From: Flaccisagitta enflata
Taxonomy: Eukaryota; Chaetognatha; Sagittoidea; Aphragmophora
Length of the DNA: 64,000 bases
Assembly (NCBI GenBank): GCA_965153355.1
Contig: OZ231126.1
Coordinates: 77,996,001-78,060,000 of the forward strand
Reading direction: 5' to 3'
In this document: positions 9,279 to 21,219 of the stretch, one piece after another
How positions within the stretch are numbered: the first letter of the stretch is position 1
Layout of the letters: each line of letters starts with the position of its first letter
Program-made: the position numbers and the translations under genes
Notes under the pieces: generated by a model
Seen by the model: only the letters and a program-made list of their open reading frames with translations
What the model was told of the DNA's origin: nothing
Databases searched by the model: none

Positions 9279-12200
9279 CAATGCGTAAAAGAAGAAGTAT
9301 GATCTTTCACCTGAAGATATTTGGAGTTGTCATACAAACGATTCAGCTGAGGAGAAAAAACGGTGAAGCTGATGATGAGGTTGTACGGCGGGTTACAGAA
9401 AAAATCTTACCTTCAAATCTATATAGACGTACAAAAACAAAACCAATTGAGGGACAAGATGGATTCAAAATCCATAGCAATGATGCAGTTCAAATGTTGA
9501 GTGCAAAATTGGAGACAATTTTTTTAATTCCAGATGATGTAGTTTATTTGAATCTCCGTGGCAAAGGCTTGAGTTTCTTAGACACATCAGAGTTGCCATT
9601 TTTGAGCAGCTGCGAAGATATAGATCTTAGTAGGAACAAAATTGAAAAAATACCAACAGAACTGATGAATATGAAGTCATTAAGAGTACTTAATTTAGCT
9701 GACAACCGACTGACATGCTTACCAAGCAATATGGAGGGCCTGATTTCATTGACAACTTTAGATGTCAGCAAAAATAAAGACTTTTTCAAGTTACCAGCTT
9801 CACTTGCATTTCTGACTAATTTGAAAAAAATCTCCATTGGCTCAACATCCATGAAGCAAATTGCTTCAGTCTTTATAACCTTCATCAAAAACGGTGGAAT
9901 GTTTGATTTAGGTTCTTCTCCAAGACACTTTCCTCCCTTGAAAGATCCCCCCCTTAAGAAGTTTATCTCAGATGAAAAAGAGGATGACAAAATAAGATTG
10001 CAGCTTGTTACTTACTGGCATAAATTGAGAACCAAGAGGCAAATGATGATACCTCATACTATTCCAGTGGTATTTCTTGGTAAGACAGGCGCGGGAAAAA
10101 CAACACTTTCCTCATCACTGATAAAAGGAATGCCAAGTCATGCAGCCACATCTACAGTTGTGTGTGGGGAACCATTGGAAATGAGCGTTACTCATCCCAA
10201 CGATTCATCCAAGTCCTTGATTTATCGCATCCTGGACCTGGCAGGTCAAGAATGCTATGGGATCTTGCATGCTTTTCTCCTTGGAGTTGGCAATCCAAAA
10301 AATCTGATATCACTGATTGTGATCAATGCTTTGGAATACTCCAATTCGTTGAAAATGATAAATGGTATCAACTCAGGCAAACTAGGAATTGCTTACATGA
10401 AGCACTGCGGAGTTTGGATGAATGCCACACTGAGTCTGAATCCACTTTCAGAATTTCACTTCATTCTCTCGCATTCGGATATGATGAGTGAAGAGGAAGT
10501 GTCTGCCGTTGAGAAAAGTTTGAGAGAGAGAGTTGACAGACAGCTGGTGGACAGAATTCGCTATCTCAGGGACAAAGGAAACCATCAGGCCCAATCATCG
10601 CATCTGTCCCATCTGAGAGAAACTATCACATTCATCCAATCTGCTTGTTACAAGCCAGGAGATGACAGGGATGAGTTGCGTCTTCAGTTCACAAAAGGCT
10701 TGGATCAAGTCAAGCAGTCGCTCTCATTTTCAGCAAATGAGATGAGTTTGTCATTAGAGTTTAATTACTGTGACTACTGGCAAAGTGCCATTGAATTCAT
10801 TTTGAGGTGCAACGATGAACAAACAAGGTCAATGATGAGCAAAGAGGACATGAAGAGACTCTTCCCCGATCTTTCCCTAGAAATGCATGAAATCTTAGAT
10901 TTCTTGAGTCGAAAGAGAATCATCTTTCCATTTCCTCACAGTGAGTACTTCTGTCCTAGTCCATATCACTTACAGTCTCTTTGCAAATTGGCTGTAGATC
11001 ACACAAATGTAGATCTACTTCAAGAACATGTTCCCAATCTATCTACAACTGGAAATGTTCCCTTGGAAATCCTGGCTGATTTTTGGAGTAAAAGCATAGA
11101 TTCAGAAATGCTCTTCCCCCTAAAAATCAAGACTCAGAGGGTGCAACTAAAGGCAATGATAACCTATAGTGCAGCTGCAACAGTAGGGATCTTTTTTCTT
11201 GCAGCAGTGGGTATACTTATTTATGGCATCTATATCCTCGCGATCTTGTCCTCTGAAAATGCACTAGGCGCCTTTTATACTACCACCTTATTTCCAATCA
11301 ATACTGGCAAAATGACTGATGATGATTTCATGACGACCAAAAGCTTAACCACAACAAAAATAGCCCCAACAGCTACAAAAGCAACAGCAACAGCAACAAC
11401 AGCTATAGCAACAACAGCTACACCATCAATACCAACAAAAACACCAACGGCAATAACAGAAAGACCACCAACATTGATTACAACTTCTCCTCAAACTGGT
11501 TTCTTTAAATCCACCATTGGCATTGGTGACGTTACATCTACATCTCTGTCTGTACCTATCTCCACCCAAGTCAGTTTAACTGCAACACAGAATTTTGTGT
11601 ATGGAATTGGTATTGGTATTGGTGTTGCGGGTATTTTGTTGTTACTTGTTGTAGTTATTCGGAAAATCAGGAAAAAGAAAAGAAGAATAAGTGAAGCTCC
11701 TGAGGTTGATGAAGAAAAAGTTGAAGACAAGTCTAGAAGCATTATCTCTAAAAAAGTCAATGAAATGCCCTCGATCCAATCTTTGTGTGGGGAAGAGTGG
11801 TTCAAGTTGATAGAGAATTTGCTGATAGACCATTTCATGTGTATCAAAATCAAAACCACAGATGAGGAGGGAAAGGAACTCCAACTTCTTCATTTACCAT
11901 TTCTTTTGAGAAAAACCATCTCTCAGAGAGAATGTCACCACCATTGGCCCATTGACTTTGGCCCAGATATTGCTCAGATGACAATAGAGTTTTCATTCTT
12001 TCCAGTGATCGCTTTTGGATTGCTCAGCTCATTCTTGAACATCATCAGAGGCGAATCCAATCAGTGTTTAGGCTTCAACAAGAGCATGCCTATGGCTCCT
12101 CTGTGTCTGTGGCAAGGGGGCGCCATCCTGTCCATCCCAAGGGTTGGGAATGACACAACTGTCTTGATTCAAGGTGTCAACTACTCCTTCAACCCAGATG

Positions 12201-12541
12201 ACCCTCAGCTTGATTTCCCAGTCAACAGCGGACCCTACACTATTGATGATGACGTAGCTGATCCCAAAATCTTCATCATGATCAGAGGCCATAGAGAGAA
12301 TATGGCGAGCATGTGGAAATGGCTCATCATGGCTAAGGATACCCTGGCTGACCTTAGCTCCAGAAATTGGCCAGGATGCCATTTTAAAGTTTACATGCCT
12401 TGTCCAATCACTATTGGAAAAACTAATGCCAGACATTTTGACCACTGTTTTGAGCCATCGGCAGAAGATGAGTCAAAGTTTGAGTGTGACCACTGCATAT
12501 GGACATATGGAGGAAGCATACCCAGAGGCAACCCTTGCTGA
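9279..12541 (+). CDS. Receptor exon 5: LRR, Roc GTPase, split COR, TM2, Ser/Thr-rich loop, TM3, tail
   Basis: One 3.26-kb exon after TTTCTGCAG. LRRs: YLNLRGKGL, DIDLSRNKIEKIPTEL, VLNLADNRLTCLPSNM, TLDVSKNKDFFKLP. Roc: GKTGAGKTT (P-loop), DLAGQE (G3), SHSD (G4; Roc domains use T/SHxD where Ras uses NKxD). COR N-half near YWQSAIEFILRC to KRIIFPFPHSEYFCP. Two hydrophobic helices (AAATVGIFFLAAVGILIYG and YGIGIGIGVAGILLLLVVVI) flank a Thr/Ala/Pro-rich segment, likely O-glycosylated. After basic RKIRKKKRR comes EFSFFPVIAFGLLSSFLN then LWQGGAILS, resembling the second COR half, and a tail with MPCPITIG and CDHC. All G-motifs look intact. The exon ends at TGA 12539-12541. Confidence 0.8.
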
Positions 12542-14205
12542 TGTTGTTGTAAACAAGTAACATGGGGTTACACTAGCATTGGGGAATACAACGCCCCCTC
12601 TCATTTACACAAACAGATACACAGGCAGAAACATAAAACCAAAACAGCAGAATCTCAAATGAACATCTTTGCACTTTTCAACATGATTATCATAGACGAA
12701 CGGAAGGACGTGATGGACCAAAGGATGGACTAAAAATGAAATCAGTCACTCTCTTGTTAGAAAGTTGGGAACAGCAGACGGCTGTTTGCCAATCTGCATA
12801 ATATTGAGAGGCTGAATTTTCAGTCTCTTTTATGTAAAAATCAAGTTGGTATCTTTCCATTTTTTTCTCATTTTAGTTAAGGTAACGTAGATAATGTAGG
12901 GACCAAAAAAAGATGAAGAGCTTGCTTTGTGGGCAAGAAAACATTTTTTCATACTTTCTTTTGACCAAAAAAAGAAAAAAAGAACAAACAAAACTACCAA
13001 AAACAAGAGAAAAGAACTTTTAAGCACAAGTAACATTGACTTGCCTTGCTCATAAATTTGCCTCTCTTTTTAGATGCGTCCTCGCATCTCTATAATAGGC
13101 TGTGTCTGTCTGTCGGTCTGTTGGTCTGTCTGTAACGCATTCATTAAAATCACAGAATCTTACATGTTTTTCACAGAAAAGTGATAGCAAACCAGTAAAA
13201 GTAGCATACATTGAATAATTCATTCATTAAATCATTCATTTATTCATAAACAACATTCATTCATGAAAAACATTCATTCATTAAAAACTTTCATTCATAA
13301 AAAACATTCATTCATAAAAATCATTCATTCAAAGAGGACGCATCGTTGGCCTACTTGGCCTTGTTCTTCAAAACGAATGAACTCAGCCCTGAATGTCTCA
13401 TATTGTTTCATATATTTGTCATTTAATTGTATAGTGGAAGTACCTGGCATCGTTTACAAACTAGAAGACAACAAAACGGTAAAAAAAAAGCGGTTATGAC
13501 CAGTCAGTCTTTTTAAGTCGTATAGATCTTGATGAAATGACATTTCAATTGTAGCTCACGACTCAATTCCGCGGGCAAAATTCTATGGGCAAAAAAAAAA
13601 GAAAAATCCACACAATTCGAATAAATGAGTCAGATTTTCAATGATGCGTAAATTTGTATTGAAAGAAGATAAAATCCACGATTTAAAGCATGAAAAACAT
13701 GGCGTACGTTTTACTAGTTTCGCTATTAAAGCTCTTCAGAAATGTATCTAGTAGGCAAAAAAAGAGAGAAATAATCAACAAATCAATCTGTAAAAGACAG
13801 ATTATTCATAATTCAGCGCAAAAAAAGGGCCAAAAAAAGTTGTAAAATACGTAAAACATTAAGTATTTTTGTAGATAAATTCAGAGAGAGAGATATTTGG
13901 TTCTTTCCAGAAGACAAAAAAAGTCAAAATGGAAGTCAGCTGTAAGAATGTGGAGATATATGCACTAAAGCTTTAGTACATTGAGACTAGGTTTGTATCT
14001 TTGTATAAATAACGTCTCTTATGACAGTATTAATTGACTATCTCTTGCATTGTCATGTAATTTAAAAAAGGCGTAAAGAGAAAAGAGCCATTGCCACAGT
14101 TTGATATATGCTCATGAACGCCTTGCGTAAATTTTTTGTTTTCAATGGCAAGTCTGTACTCTCCGCAATTCTTGTTTTACCAAAAGTTGGTGTTGCTTTT
14201 AAGAA
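12542..14205. other. Intergenic AT-rich sequence after the receptor gene
   Basis: No gene recognised. It contains a terminal hairpin (AGATGCG/CGCATCT at 13072-13089, followed by CTATAATAGGCTGTGTCTGT) and, at about 13220-13330, a diverged tandem array of CATTCATTCATAAAAA-type units. Confidence 0.55.
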
Positions 14206-14347
14206 GGCCGGATACACGGCTACCTTAGTCGCGCGCAAGTGGGCAGGGGCAGCGAAAAAAAGCAAAATGAGACAGACCGACGGACCGAAAGACGGACTGA
14301 CAGACAGACGGACAGAGCGGGTTGCAGAGTCGCGTGCACGCGACTAA
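14206..14347. mobile_element. Hairpin-terminated element (AGTCGCG stem)
   Basis: Left end GGCCGGATACACGGCTACC then CGCGCGCAAGTGGGCAGG. Right end: a (GGAC/AGAC)n tract, AGAGCGGGTTGCAG, and the hairpin AGTCGCGTGCACGCGACT (14328-14345), then AAA. Relatives lie at 16.4, 19.2, 39.5, 46.15, 58.6 and (reversed) 62.7 kb. Confidence 0.7.
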
Positions 14348-14445
14348 ACAGTACAAAGAATCTAAAAGATCATCAAAAAATCTTCATTTTGGCTTTTTGA
14401 ACAAAGTTTTAACCTTGAAACTTTAGAAGTTACAACCTTGGAAAT

Positions 14446-15016
14446 AAGGGTGCACCACACAGAAATCCATGAATATTAGGTTTTTCACTGTTTTAGCTAA
14501 TATTGGTTATTTTTTTACTGGTAAACTCATCAAGACACTTCCCGTTGCTACTATTACAGTTCATGTTTGAACTCCAATAGGCAATTTAGAGTTTTTAGTG
14601 GCTAGTGCTTGTTAAATTTTACTTTTTTACACATAGCTACAATTGTCTAGCTCAATTTTAAACTTCAATTATGGATAAAATAGAGCAACCAGTGCCACCG
14701 CCACTTATCTTTTAGTGATACAACATCATGAAAAGCAATCAAGGCAAAAATGAGCAAAATCGCCGCTGTCAGAGTGCTGCAACTGAATAAAACGTGTATG
14801 AAAGAGTTTTTTTAGCATTTTTTCATCTTTAAAACAGTCTCACTGTACCCCAGCCAAATCGCCAAAATGACCTTTTGTTTTGATTCAATTTAGAGGTCAA
14901 GGTGTTGTCGCTTTAGTTTAGGATGTTCTATGCTACAGAAATCAACATAAGAACACCGTTTTTCAATTCATTTGACCGCCTGTCATGACCAATCAAAGAT
15001 CGAGTATAATGCACTA
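14446..15016 (+). repeat. Direct repeat copy 1 (571 bp, LTR-like ends)
   Basis: Nearly identical to 15381-15952, with only a few substitutions and a poly-T length difference. The repeated unit proper starts TGCACCACACAG (14451) and ends ATAATGCA (15013), so it has the TG...CA ends of an LTR. The 365-bp spacer between copies has no ORF. Confidence 0.7.
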
Positions 15017-15380
15017 TCTAAACAGAAGGGGGCAAAATGTTGTATTATAAAATCTTGTAAAAAATGGTTGAATATTGATAAATCTGAGCCTCTGAAACTG
15101 TTAAATTGCTCAATTCTTCAAAATATGCTCTTATACTAATGATTTGGGTGATTTATTAGCTTAAAATTGCCAACATTTGCTATGAAAATCAAAAAACAAT
15201 TTTTTGCTAATTTTACAGTTTTCCACGATGCTTTTTCTTTAATAAATGGTCGTATATCTTGAGGCTAATTCTTTTTTTTGACTAAAAAACAAAATTTCCT
15301 ATCTGTCTGGACATAACCCAAGGTCTCTTGGCATGATTTTTTTACAAAATATAAAAAATATATAGTAACCTTTCCCTTTA
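15017..15380. other. Spacer between the two direct repeats
   Basis: AT-rich, no ORF, no obvious primer-binding site. The segment just inside copy 1 begins TCTAAACAGAAGGGGG. Confidence 0.5.
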
Positions 15381-15952
15381 AAGGGTGCACCACACAGAAA
15401 TCCATGAATATTAGGTTTTTCACTGTTTTAGCTAATATTGGTTATTTTTTTCCTGGTAAACTCATCAAGACACTTCCCCTTGCTACTATTACAGTTCATG
15501 TTTGAACTCCAATAGGCAATTTAGAGTTTTTAGTGGCTAGTGCTTGATAAATTTTACTTTTTTACACATAGCTACAATTGTCTAGCTCAATTTTAAACTT
15601 CAATTATGGATAAAATAGAGCAACCAGTGCCACCGCCACTTATCTTTAAGTGATACAACATCATGAAAAGCAATCAAGGCAAAAATGAGCAAAATCGCCG
15701 CTGTCAGAGTGCCGCAACTGAATAAAACGAGTATGAAAGAGTTTTTTTTAGCATTTTTTCATCTTTAAAACAGTCTCACTGTACCCCAGCCAAATCGCCA
15801 AAATGACCTTTTGTTTTGATTCAATTTAGAGGTCAAGGTGTTGTCGCTTTAGTTTAGGATGTTCTATGCTACAGAAATCAACATAAGAACACCGTTTTTC
15901 AATTCATTTGACCGCCTGTCATGACCAATCAAAGATCGAGTATAATGCACTA
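15381..15952 (+). repeat. Direct repeat copy 2 (572 bp, LTR-like ends)
   Basis: Second copy of the unit at 14446-15016. No clear flanking target duplication was found outside the pair, so it may be a miniature LTR element (TRIM-like) or simply a tandem duplication. Confidence 0.7.
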
Positions 15953-15959
15953 ATAAGTA

Positions 15960-16320
15960 TGCCGACAACTCCAACTAAAGATATCTCTGCTTCTAGAATT
16001 GCTAGAAACTTTTTTCAAAAAAGAAATTAATCTTTATCAAAAATCGTTAATATCAGCGAAATCTGGTTTCTGTAGCTTTACCTGTTTAGAAACGACAAAC
16101 AAAATAATAAAAACATTCATTTTCAAAAAATGTGAAAAAATCAAAAATGAAGAAGTTGATTTTTGAGTAACAGATTCTATTAAAGATATCCTGGCTTCTA
16201 GCTAAAAACTTTTTTTAAAAATGCAAATTAGTCTTCATCAAAAAATATTTAAGATGAGCGTGATCTGGTTTCTGTAGCTTTATTCATTTAGAAATTACAA
16301 CCAAAACAATAAACGTATAT
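15960..16320. repeat. Diverged direct repeat (~120 bp, two copies)
   Basis: About 15975-16095 and 16190-16310 align through AAAGATATC, GCTTCTAG, and CTGGTTTCTGTAGCTTTA. Non-coding. Confidence 0.55.
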
Positions 16321-16384
16321 CCAGAATGATTGGTTAAGCAAAATTTATTCAAGAAATGTAAAACCAAATCATCCTTAACAAAAT

Positions 16385-16618
16385 AAACAAGGCCGGATAT
16401 ACGGCTACCCAAGTTGCGTGCGGGTGGGCAGGAACAGTGCTGGAGAAGGTCACTAGGGCATCTGGGCAGGAGCCGTATGCTCAAGAAGCTCAAAAACGCC
16501 GCAAAAGTAAAAAGGGGACCAACTGACCAACCAACCAAAAAACCGACCAACCGACTGACCAACCAACCGACCAACGGACCGACATAGCGGGTGAAGAGTT
16601 GCGTAGCACGCGACTAAA
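16385..16618. mobile_element. Hairpin-terminated element (AGTTGCG/CGCGACT stem with one G-T pair)
   Basis: Left end GGCCGGATATACGGCTACC; then TGCGTGCGGGTGGGCAGGA and a (GACCAACC)n tract; right hairpin 16597-16615, followed by AAAAAG. Confidence 0.7.
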
Positions 16619-17160
16619 AAGCTGTATAGAGTGCTTGAAATATGGAAAACGTGAATCATCTGTCAGGTAAAAACATAATTATACATAAATAATAATCATA
16701 TAACAACCTAGCACTTTTAGTTTAATCTTTTGGTGAATATTTGGTGAATAGATCAATGAATTGCCTAGATGTCGGAATACTTTTTTCCAATGTTGTACAT
16801 AAGTTTGAAACAAAATATCTTACAGTTGAGCTTCACTAGAGTGCATCTCAAGGGACTGAGCCAAATTATGCCTTATAATGAAGCTACCTCATTGGTAATA
16901 TAGAAATAACTACAAAACCTTTTATGGGCCAGTAAATTGTAAGCCTCATAGGTAGGGATGTTACCAAGCAAGCAATTAATCGAGCATTAATCGATTAAAA
17001 TCTTGTATTAATTGCTCGAGCAAAACAAAAATCCTCAAAGGAAAATTTTTGTTCATTTGATCAGAAAACGGCGATTAAAACAATGCGTGTGTGCATGTGT
17101 GTGCAAGCATATGCTTGGAGAGGGGAGATCATTTGCCACGATAATATTGTGATCCCTGGT

Positions 17161-17331
17161 ACAGTTGAACCCCACTCTAACGGACCCGCCACAAATGGAA
17201 TTTCGCCTAGAAAAGATTCAAGTTCATTGTCCCTTCATAGTAATTTTGTTTTGTTAGCAAAAAATTATCATTTCCAATAACAGAAAAAAAATGTTAGTCC
17301 CCTGAAATCCGTTAGAGCAGGGTTCCACTGA
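17161..17331. mobile_element. Pogo/Tigger-like MITE nested in the hAT element
   Basis: Inverted ends CAGTTGAACCCCACTCTAAC and GTTAGAGCAGGGTTCCACTG, about 170 bp. It is preceded by TA; the matching right TA is not intact. A related end occurs inverted near 27197-27226, and looser relatives near 16820 and 62890. Confidence 0.6.
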
Positions 17332-17337
17332 AACTTC

Positions 17338-17735
17338 TTTTTAGTCGCGGACACAACTCAGTAAAAGGCTTTGTCCGTCCGTCCATTGGTCAGTCTGCAC
17401 AAATTAAAAAGTGGGAAAATGAGACTTTTGGAAGCTTTTTAGTTGCAGACATGCAACTCTATAAGAGGCTTTGTCTGTCAGTCTATCCATCAGCTGGTCC
17501 GTTGGTCTGTCAGTCCGTCAGCATGAGTCAAAAAGTGGAAAAACGAGCTTTTTGTGTATCTTTTGCAAACATGTGGGGGTTTGGGGTGTAGTTGGGGGTT
17601 GGACACCCCTGCCCATTCATCCACAAGGATATTGCAACCCCGCCTCCCTTATTGTGTATGTGTCTGTGTTGGGGAGGGAGTTGGGTCGCAACAATATTGT
17701 GACCCCGCGTCACTTGTTTTTTCTATTCTTTCAGG
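17338..17735. repeat. Hairpin-family termini (two, tandem)
   Basis: A decayed terminus at about 17340 (AGTCGCGGACACAACT) and an intact one at 17441-17458 (AGTTGCA/TGCAACT), each followed by AGGCTTTGTC and a GTCCGTC-like tract. The sequence after the second resembles the interior of the 8218-8527 element (for example GGACACCCCTGCCCA). Confidence 0.6.
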
Positions 17736-17829
17736 AATTCAATTATATCTCCTCTATCTTTATTTTTTTTCCCTCTTTTCTTTTTTCTGTTTCATTTCTT
17801 TTTCTATTCATTTATTTCTCTTTTTTCTT

Positions 17830-18165
<336 letters not shown>

Positions 18166-18659
18166 TTCTTTCTAAAAGAACAAGTGTAGGAAGCGTTGAT
18201 AACGCGTAACGCGAACGTTAGCAACCAAAAGCGTTGGATGCGATGCCTAGCGCGATGCGCGAGCTGCTGGAAAACGCAAACGCGAACGCTCTTGAAAATC
18301 CCGCGCATCCTTAGTCCTGTTCTGTGGTCCTCTACGAAAAAAACCTTGGTTGCTACAAAATAGTTACTTTTTTGTTTATTGCTAAACACTTCACGTCTTA
18401 TTGCTTTAAATATGATTAAAAAAATCATCTTTTTCCCATTTCATTTCGTTTTTTTTTAGTGCTAATGGCTAGAATACATAGGTACAGAATAATGAGAAAA
18501 ATCCTCGAAATTGCTCGATTAATGCTCGAGCAAATGATATTCAGGCCAATTAATCATCGAGCAAAAAGTTTTTTGCTCGGTAACATCCCTACTCATAGGC
18601 GGGTATGCCTAATTTGCGGGTGCGCTCTAGCGGTGCTCCACTGTATTTCTTAATCTGCT

Positions 18660-19222
18660 GGATAAGGCACTTCTTTACTGACTTGAATCCATGAGCTATT
18701 TATCTTTGTTTTATTGCCATTTCTAAACTGATAGACTTACATATGTCTGCTTGGTTAGGCAAAGAGGTGTGTCCAACTTAACGACGGTTCACAATCGAGA
18801 TTTTTGGTGTGTAGGTTGAGAAGCATGACGTCAGCCAGTATTTTGAATTTAAGGACAATCGCATCATCAGTTCAGAAGTTGACGCCTTTTTCATACTTAA
18901 AAAGTAAAAGAGAAAACCAACAGTCTTTTTTTGCGTTTTCTCTTTGAACTGGCCCCTTGATCAGATTTTTAAATTTTTTTTGAAAAAAGTAAGGTTACAG
19001 GATTTTGGATCTAGGCGAATTAAACAATTTCCTATCGAATGCACCCCAATTTTGAAAACCATTTTCAAAAAAAATAATATGCGATTTCTTTCTTTTTCAG
19101 TCCCCAAAGCGCGACACAAAAATTTTCAAAGTTTTTTGAAAAAAAAAGTGAAAATAGAAGATTTTGGATCAAGGCAAATCAAACAATTTCCTATTAATTG
19201 CACCCCACTTTAAAAAAAACAA
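18660..19222. other. AT-rich non-coding, short imperfect direct repeat
   Basis: Two segments near 18985-19050 and 19145-19210 share AGGATTTTGGATC-like sequence followed by AAACAATTTCCTAT and GCACCCCA. No exon recognised. Confidence 0.5.
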
Positions 19223-19382
19223 GGCTGGATACACGGCTACAGTCGCGTGCGGGTGGGTGGGCAGGGCCAATATTTGAGGTCACTAAACAGTTGGCAAGAA
19301 ATGAGGTCAGAAAAATCCAAAAGTAACAGTGTGACCGACCAACCGACGACCAACGAGGACAGAGTAGTGCACGCGACTAAAA
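19223..19382. mobile_element. Hairpin-family element, partly decayed right hairpin
   Basis: Left end AAGGCTGGATACACGGCTAC, AGTCGCGTGCGGGTGGGTG; right end (GACCAACC)n and GTGCACGCGACTAAAAA. The left half of the final hairpin is truncated. Confidence 0.6.
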
Positions 19383-19728
19383 ACGCATTAAGGGCTTTAT
19401 TGGGGGCCCTTATGGGCCCCTGAAAAGAAAATAATGTTTAGTAAAAGCCGATGGCGAAAAAAATCGAATTTCTGTCGAACAAAACCAAGAACGCCTAGAT
19501 CAGTGGTGATTTGACTCTCAACACTTCAGAGTTTTTTTTTCAAAACGAGATGCACTACCAGAGATTTTGAGTTGAAGCTCGTCCCCTAGCTAGGTGCCGT
19601 TTTGTAGATAATAAGTTATAAATTCATATTTTCATGAATTTTTCTTAGTTTTCTGTAGTCAGGTATGATTTTTTTCCTTCAGAGACAAAATCACAATCAC
19701 AGAATCCCTTTGATTTAGGGAAAATACA

Positions 19729-20258
19729 GAAAACGATGCCATTCTGCTTCTAAAAATGCAAAAATAGTTCTGAAAAAAGATTCAAAGAGCACTTAAGCTC
19801 TGATTTTTTGTGTAAAAAATTCATGGGTTTTGGTCAAATTTCTTGGCCACAACATCAATTTGATGTAAAATGAGCATTTGAAGGAAAAGCTCTTGTTACA
19901 TGACTTTGATTTTGAAAATTCTTCTTTGACGTGCTCTTATTTCTAAACGGTTTGGGTCACAGATGCCAGATTGGTCTCAAATTAAAGAAAATTTGATAAG
20001 CTTTAATTTGGGACCAATCTCGCATCTGTAACTCATACCGTTTAGAAATGAGAAAGAAGAACTTTTAAAATCAAAATCATGTTGAAAGAGCTTCTTCTGA
20101 AAATGCTCATTTTACTTCAATTTGATGTTGTGGCCAAGATATTTGACCCAAACCCATGAAATTTTTATATAAGAAATCAGAGCTCAAGAGCTCTCTGAAT
20201 CTTTTTTCAGAATCTTTTTTGCACTTTTAGAAGCAGAATGGCTTCGTTTTCTTACATC
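19729..20258. repeat. Long imperfect palindrome (~530 bp)
   Basis: The arms (for example ATGCCATTCTGCTTCTAAAA at the left, TTTTAGAAGCAGAATGGC at the right) fold around a centre near 19993. The central arms contain CCAGATTGGTCTCAAATTAA, which also occurs in the palindrome at 47.76-48.53 kb. No ORF; a snap-back MITE-like unit. Confidence 0.7.
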
Positions 20259-20613
20259 TATTTTGGCATGAAACACCATGTAGACAAGCTCACCTCAAAC
20301 TGTTACCATTTCTAAGGAAATAAAGCTATAAATTTCTGCATGGTCTAGATTTGAAGAACTTCTGAAAATCTCTCATACAGTCACTGGTATATATTCAAAA
20401 CCCAAGCTGGTCAATGGAATAAAAAAACGCCATGCGCGGTTTTTTTTTTGCTCATGGTCAGCTTTATTCCACATGCATTCATTTTGAGCATCTTAAGAAA
20501 AAAAGAATGTACATCGGAATCAAATTGGATTTGTTTGTCAAAAAAAGTTAATGAAATTCCATTCAGGCAGACTGATTATTCTAAACTGACAAGAAGCATC
20601 AAGCCTTTACTAA

Positions 20614-20615
20614 GA

Positions 20616-20688
<73 letters not shown>
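20614..20688. repeat. (GAT)n microsatellite
   Basis: A trinucleotide array with one G interruption near 20652. Confidence 0.95.
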
Positions 20689-20841
20689 TCATTTTCTTTT
20701 CTCTTAAAGTTATATGTTTGACATTTTTTTGTTTACATTTTGTAAGCCCAAGGTTAATACTATCTGGGAAATAAGTATATCTACATTTTTGTAAATAAGT
20801 TAATTCATTGGTCAAAATGGTAAAAAACAAACAAAAATTGT

Positions 20842-21219
20842 TCAATACTTGGTGTGTCCACCTTCGGCAACTACCACAGCCATCATGCGACGCGGCATTG
20901 ACTCATACAAGGATCTCAGATACAACGGTGTGATGTTCTCCCAGACCTTCAAAGTGATTCGTGTCAGACCAGCGATCGATGTTGCTCGTTCGTGACTCTG
21001 CATGGCTTTCATTTGACTTAACAAGTTTTCGATCGGATTCAAATTGGGCCTGTTGCCAGGCCACCCTTGAAAAATATGAACGCCATTTTTCTTGTGCCAC
21101 TGCTTAGTTGACTTAGCCCTGTGCGCTGGCCAAGTTTGTGATGCACTCGTCAACGGGAATCCGTCAAATCTACGCATCATTTTTTTTAGCTTTTTCTGAA
21201 AACAGTAGCTACCCAGCAA
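20842..21219 (-). pseudogene. Tc1/mariner-type transposase, C-terminal relic
   Basis: About 125 residues ending in MPRRMMAVVVAEGGHTKY and containing WPGNRPNLNPIENLLSQMK. NPIENL holds the last acidic residue of the DDE/D triad, and GGHTKY is the usual Tc1 C-terminus. The expected middle motif (QQDNAPCHxAK in the family) is decayed to QTWPAHRAKSTK, losing the aspartate, and the N-terminal DNA-binding and first catalytic regions are absent. It is inactive. The sequence just beyond the stop codon (TACTTGGTGTGTCCACC read on plus) is shared with many Tc1 coding ends. Confidence 0.85.

Larger units (their letters stand above)
5796..12541 (+). other. Gene model: three-pass membrane receptor with ankyrin, EGF, LRR and Roc-COR GTPase domains (1462 aa, 5 exons)
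   Basis: The five exons below join in phase (0, 1, 1, 1 at successive junctions) at GT-AG borders, giving 1463 codons including TGA. Order: signal peptide 1-22; ankyrin repeats about 23-224; EGF 225-262; Cys-rich about 263-328; TM1 about 329-350; LRRs about 460-565; Roc GTPase about 635-800 (P-loop 643-651, DLAGQE 695-700, SHSD 773-776); COR N-half about 863-955; TM2 about 1002-1033; Ser/Thr-rich 1040-1140; TM3 about 1148-1170; COR C-half and Cys/His-rich tail to 1462. With a cleaved signal peptide this puts the ankyrin/EGF part and the Ser/Thr-rich loop outside the cell, and the LRR-Roc-COR and tail inside. Roc-COR proteins (LRRK, MFHAS1) are GTP-switch signalling proteins, so a receptor role is an inference. 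No clear poly(A) signal was found just after 12541. Confidence 0.75.
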
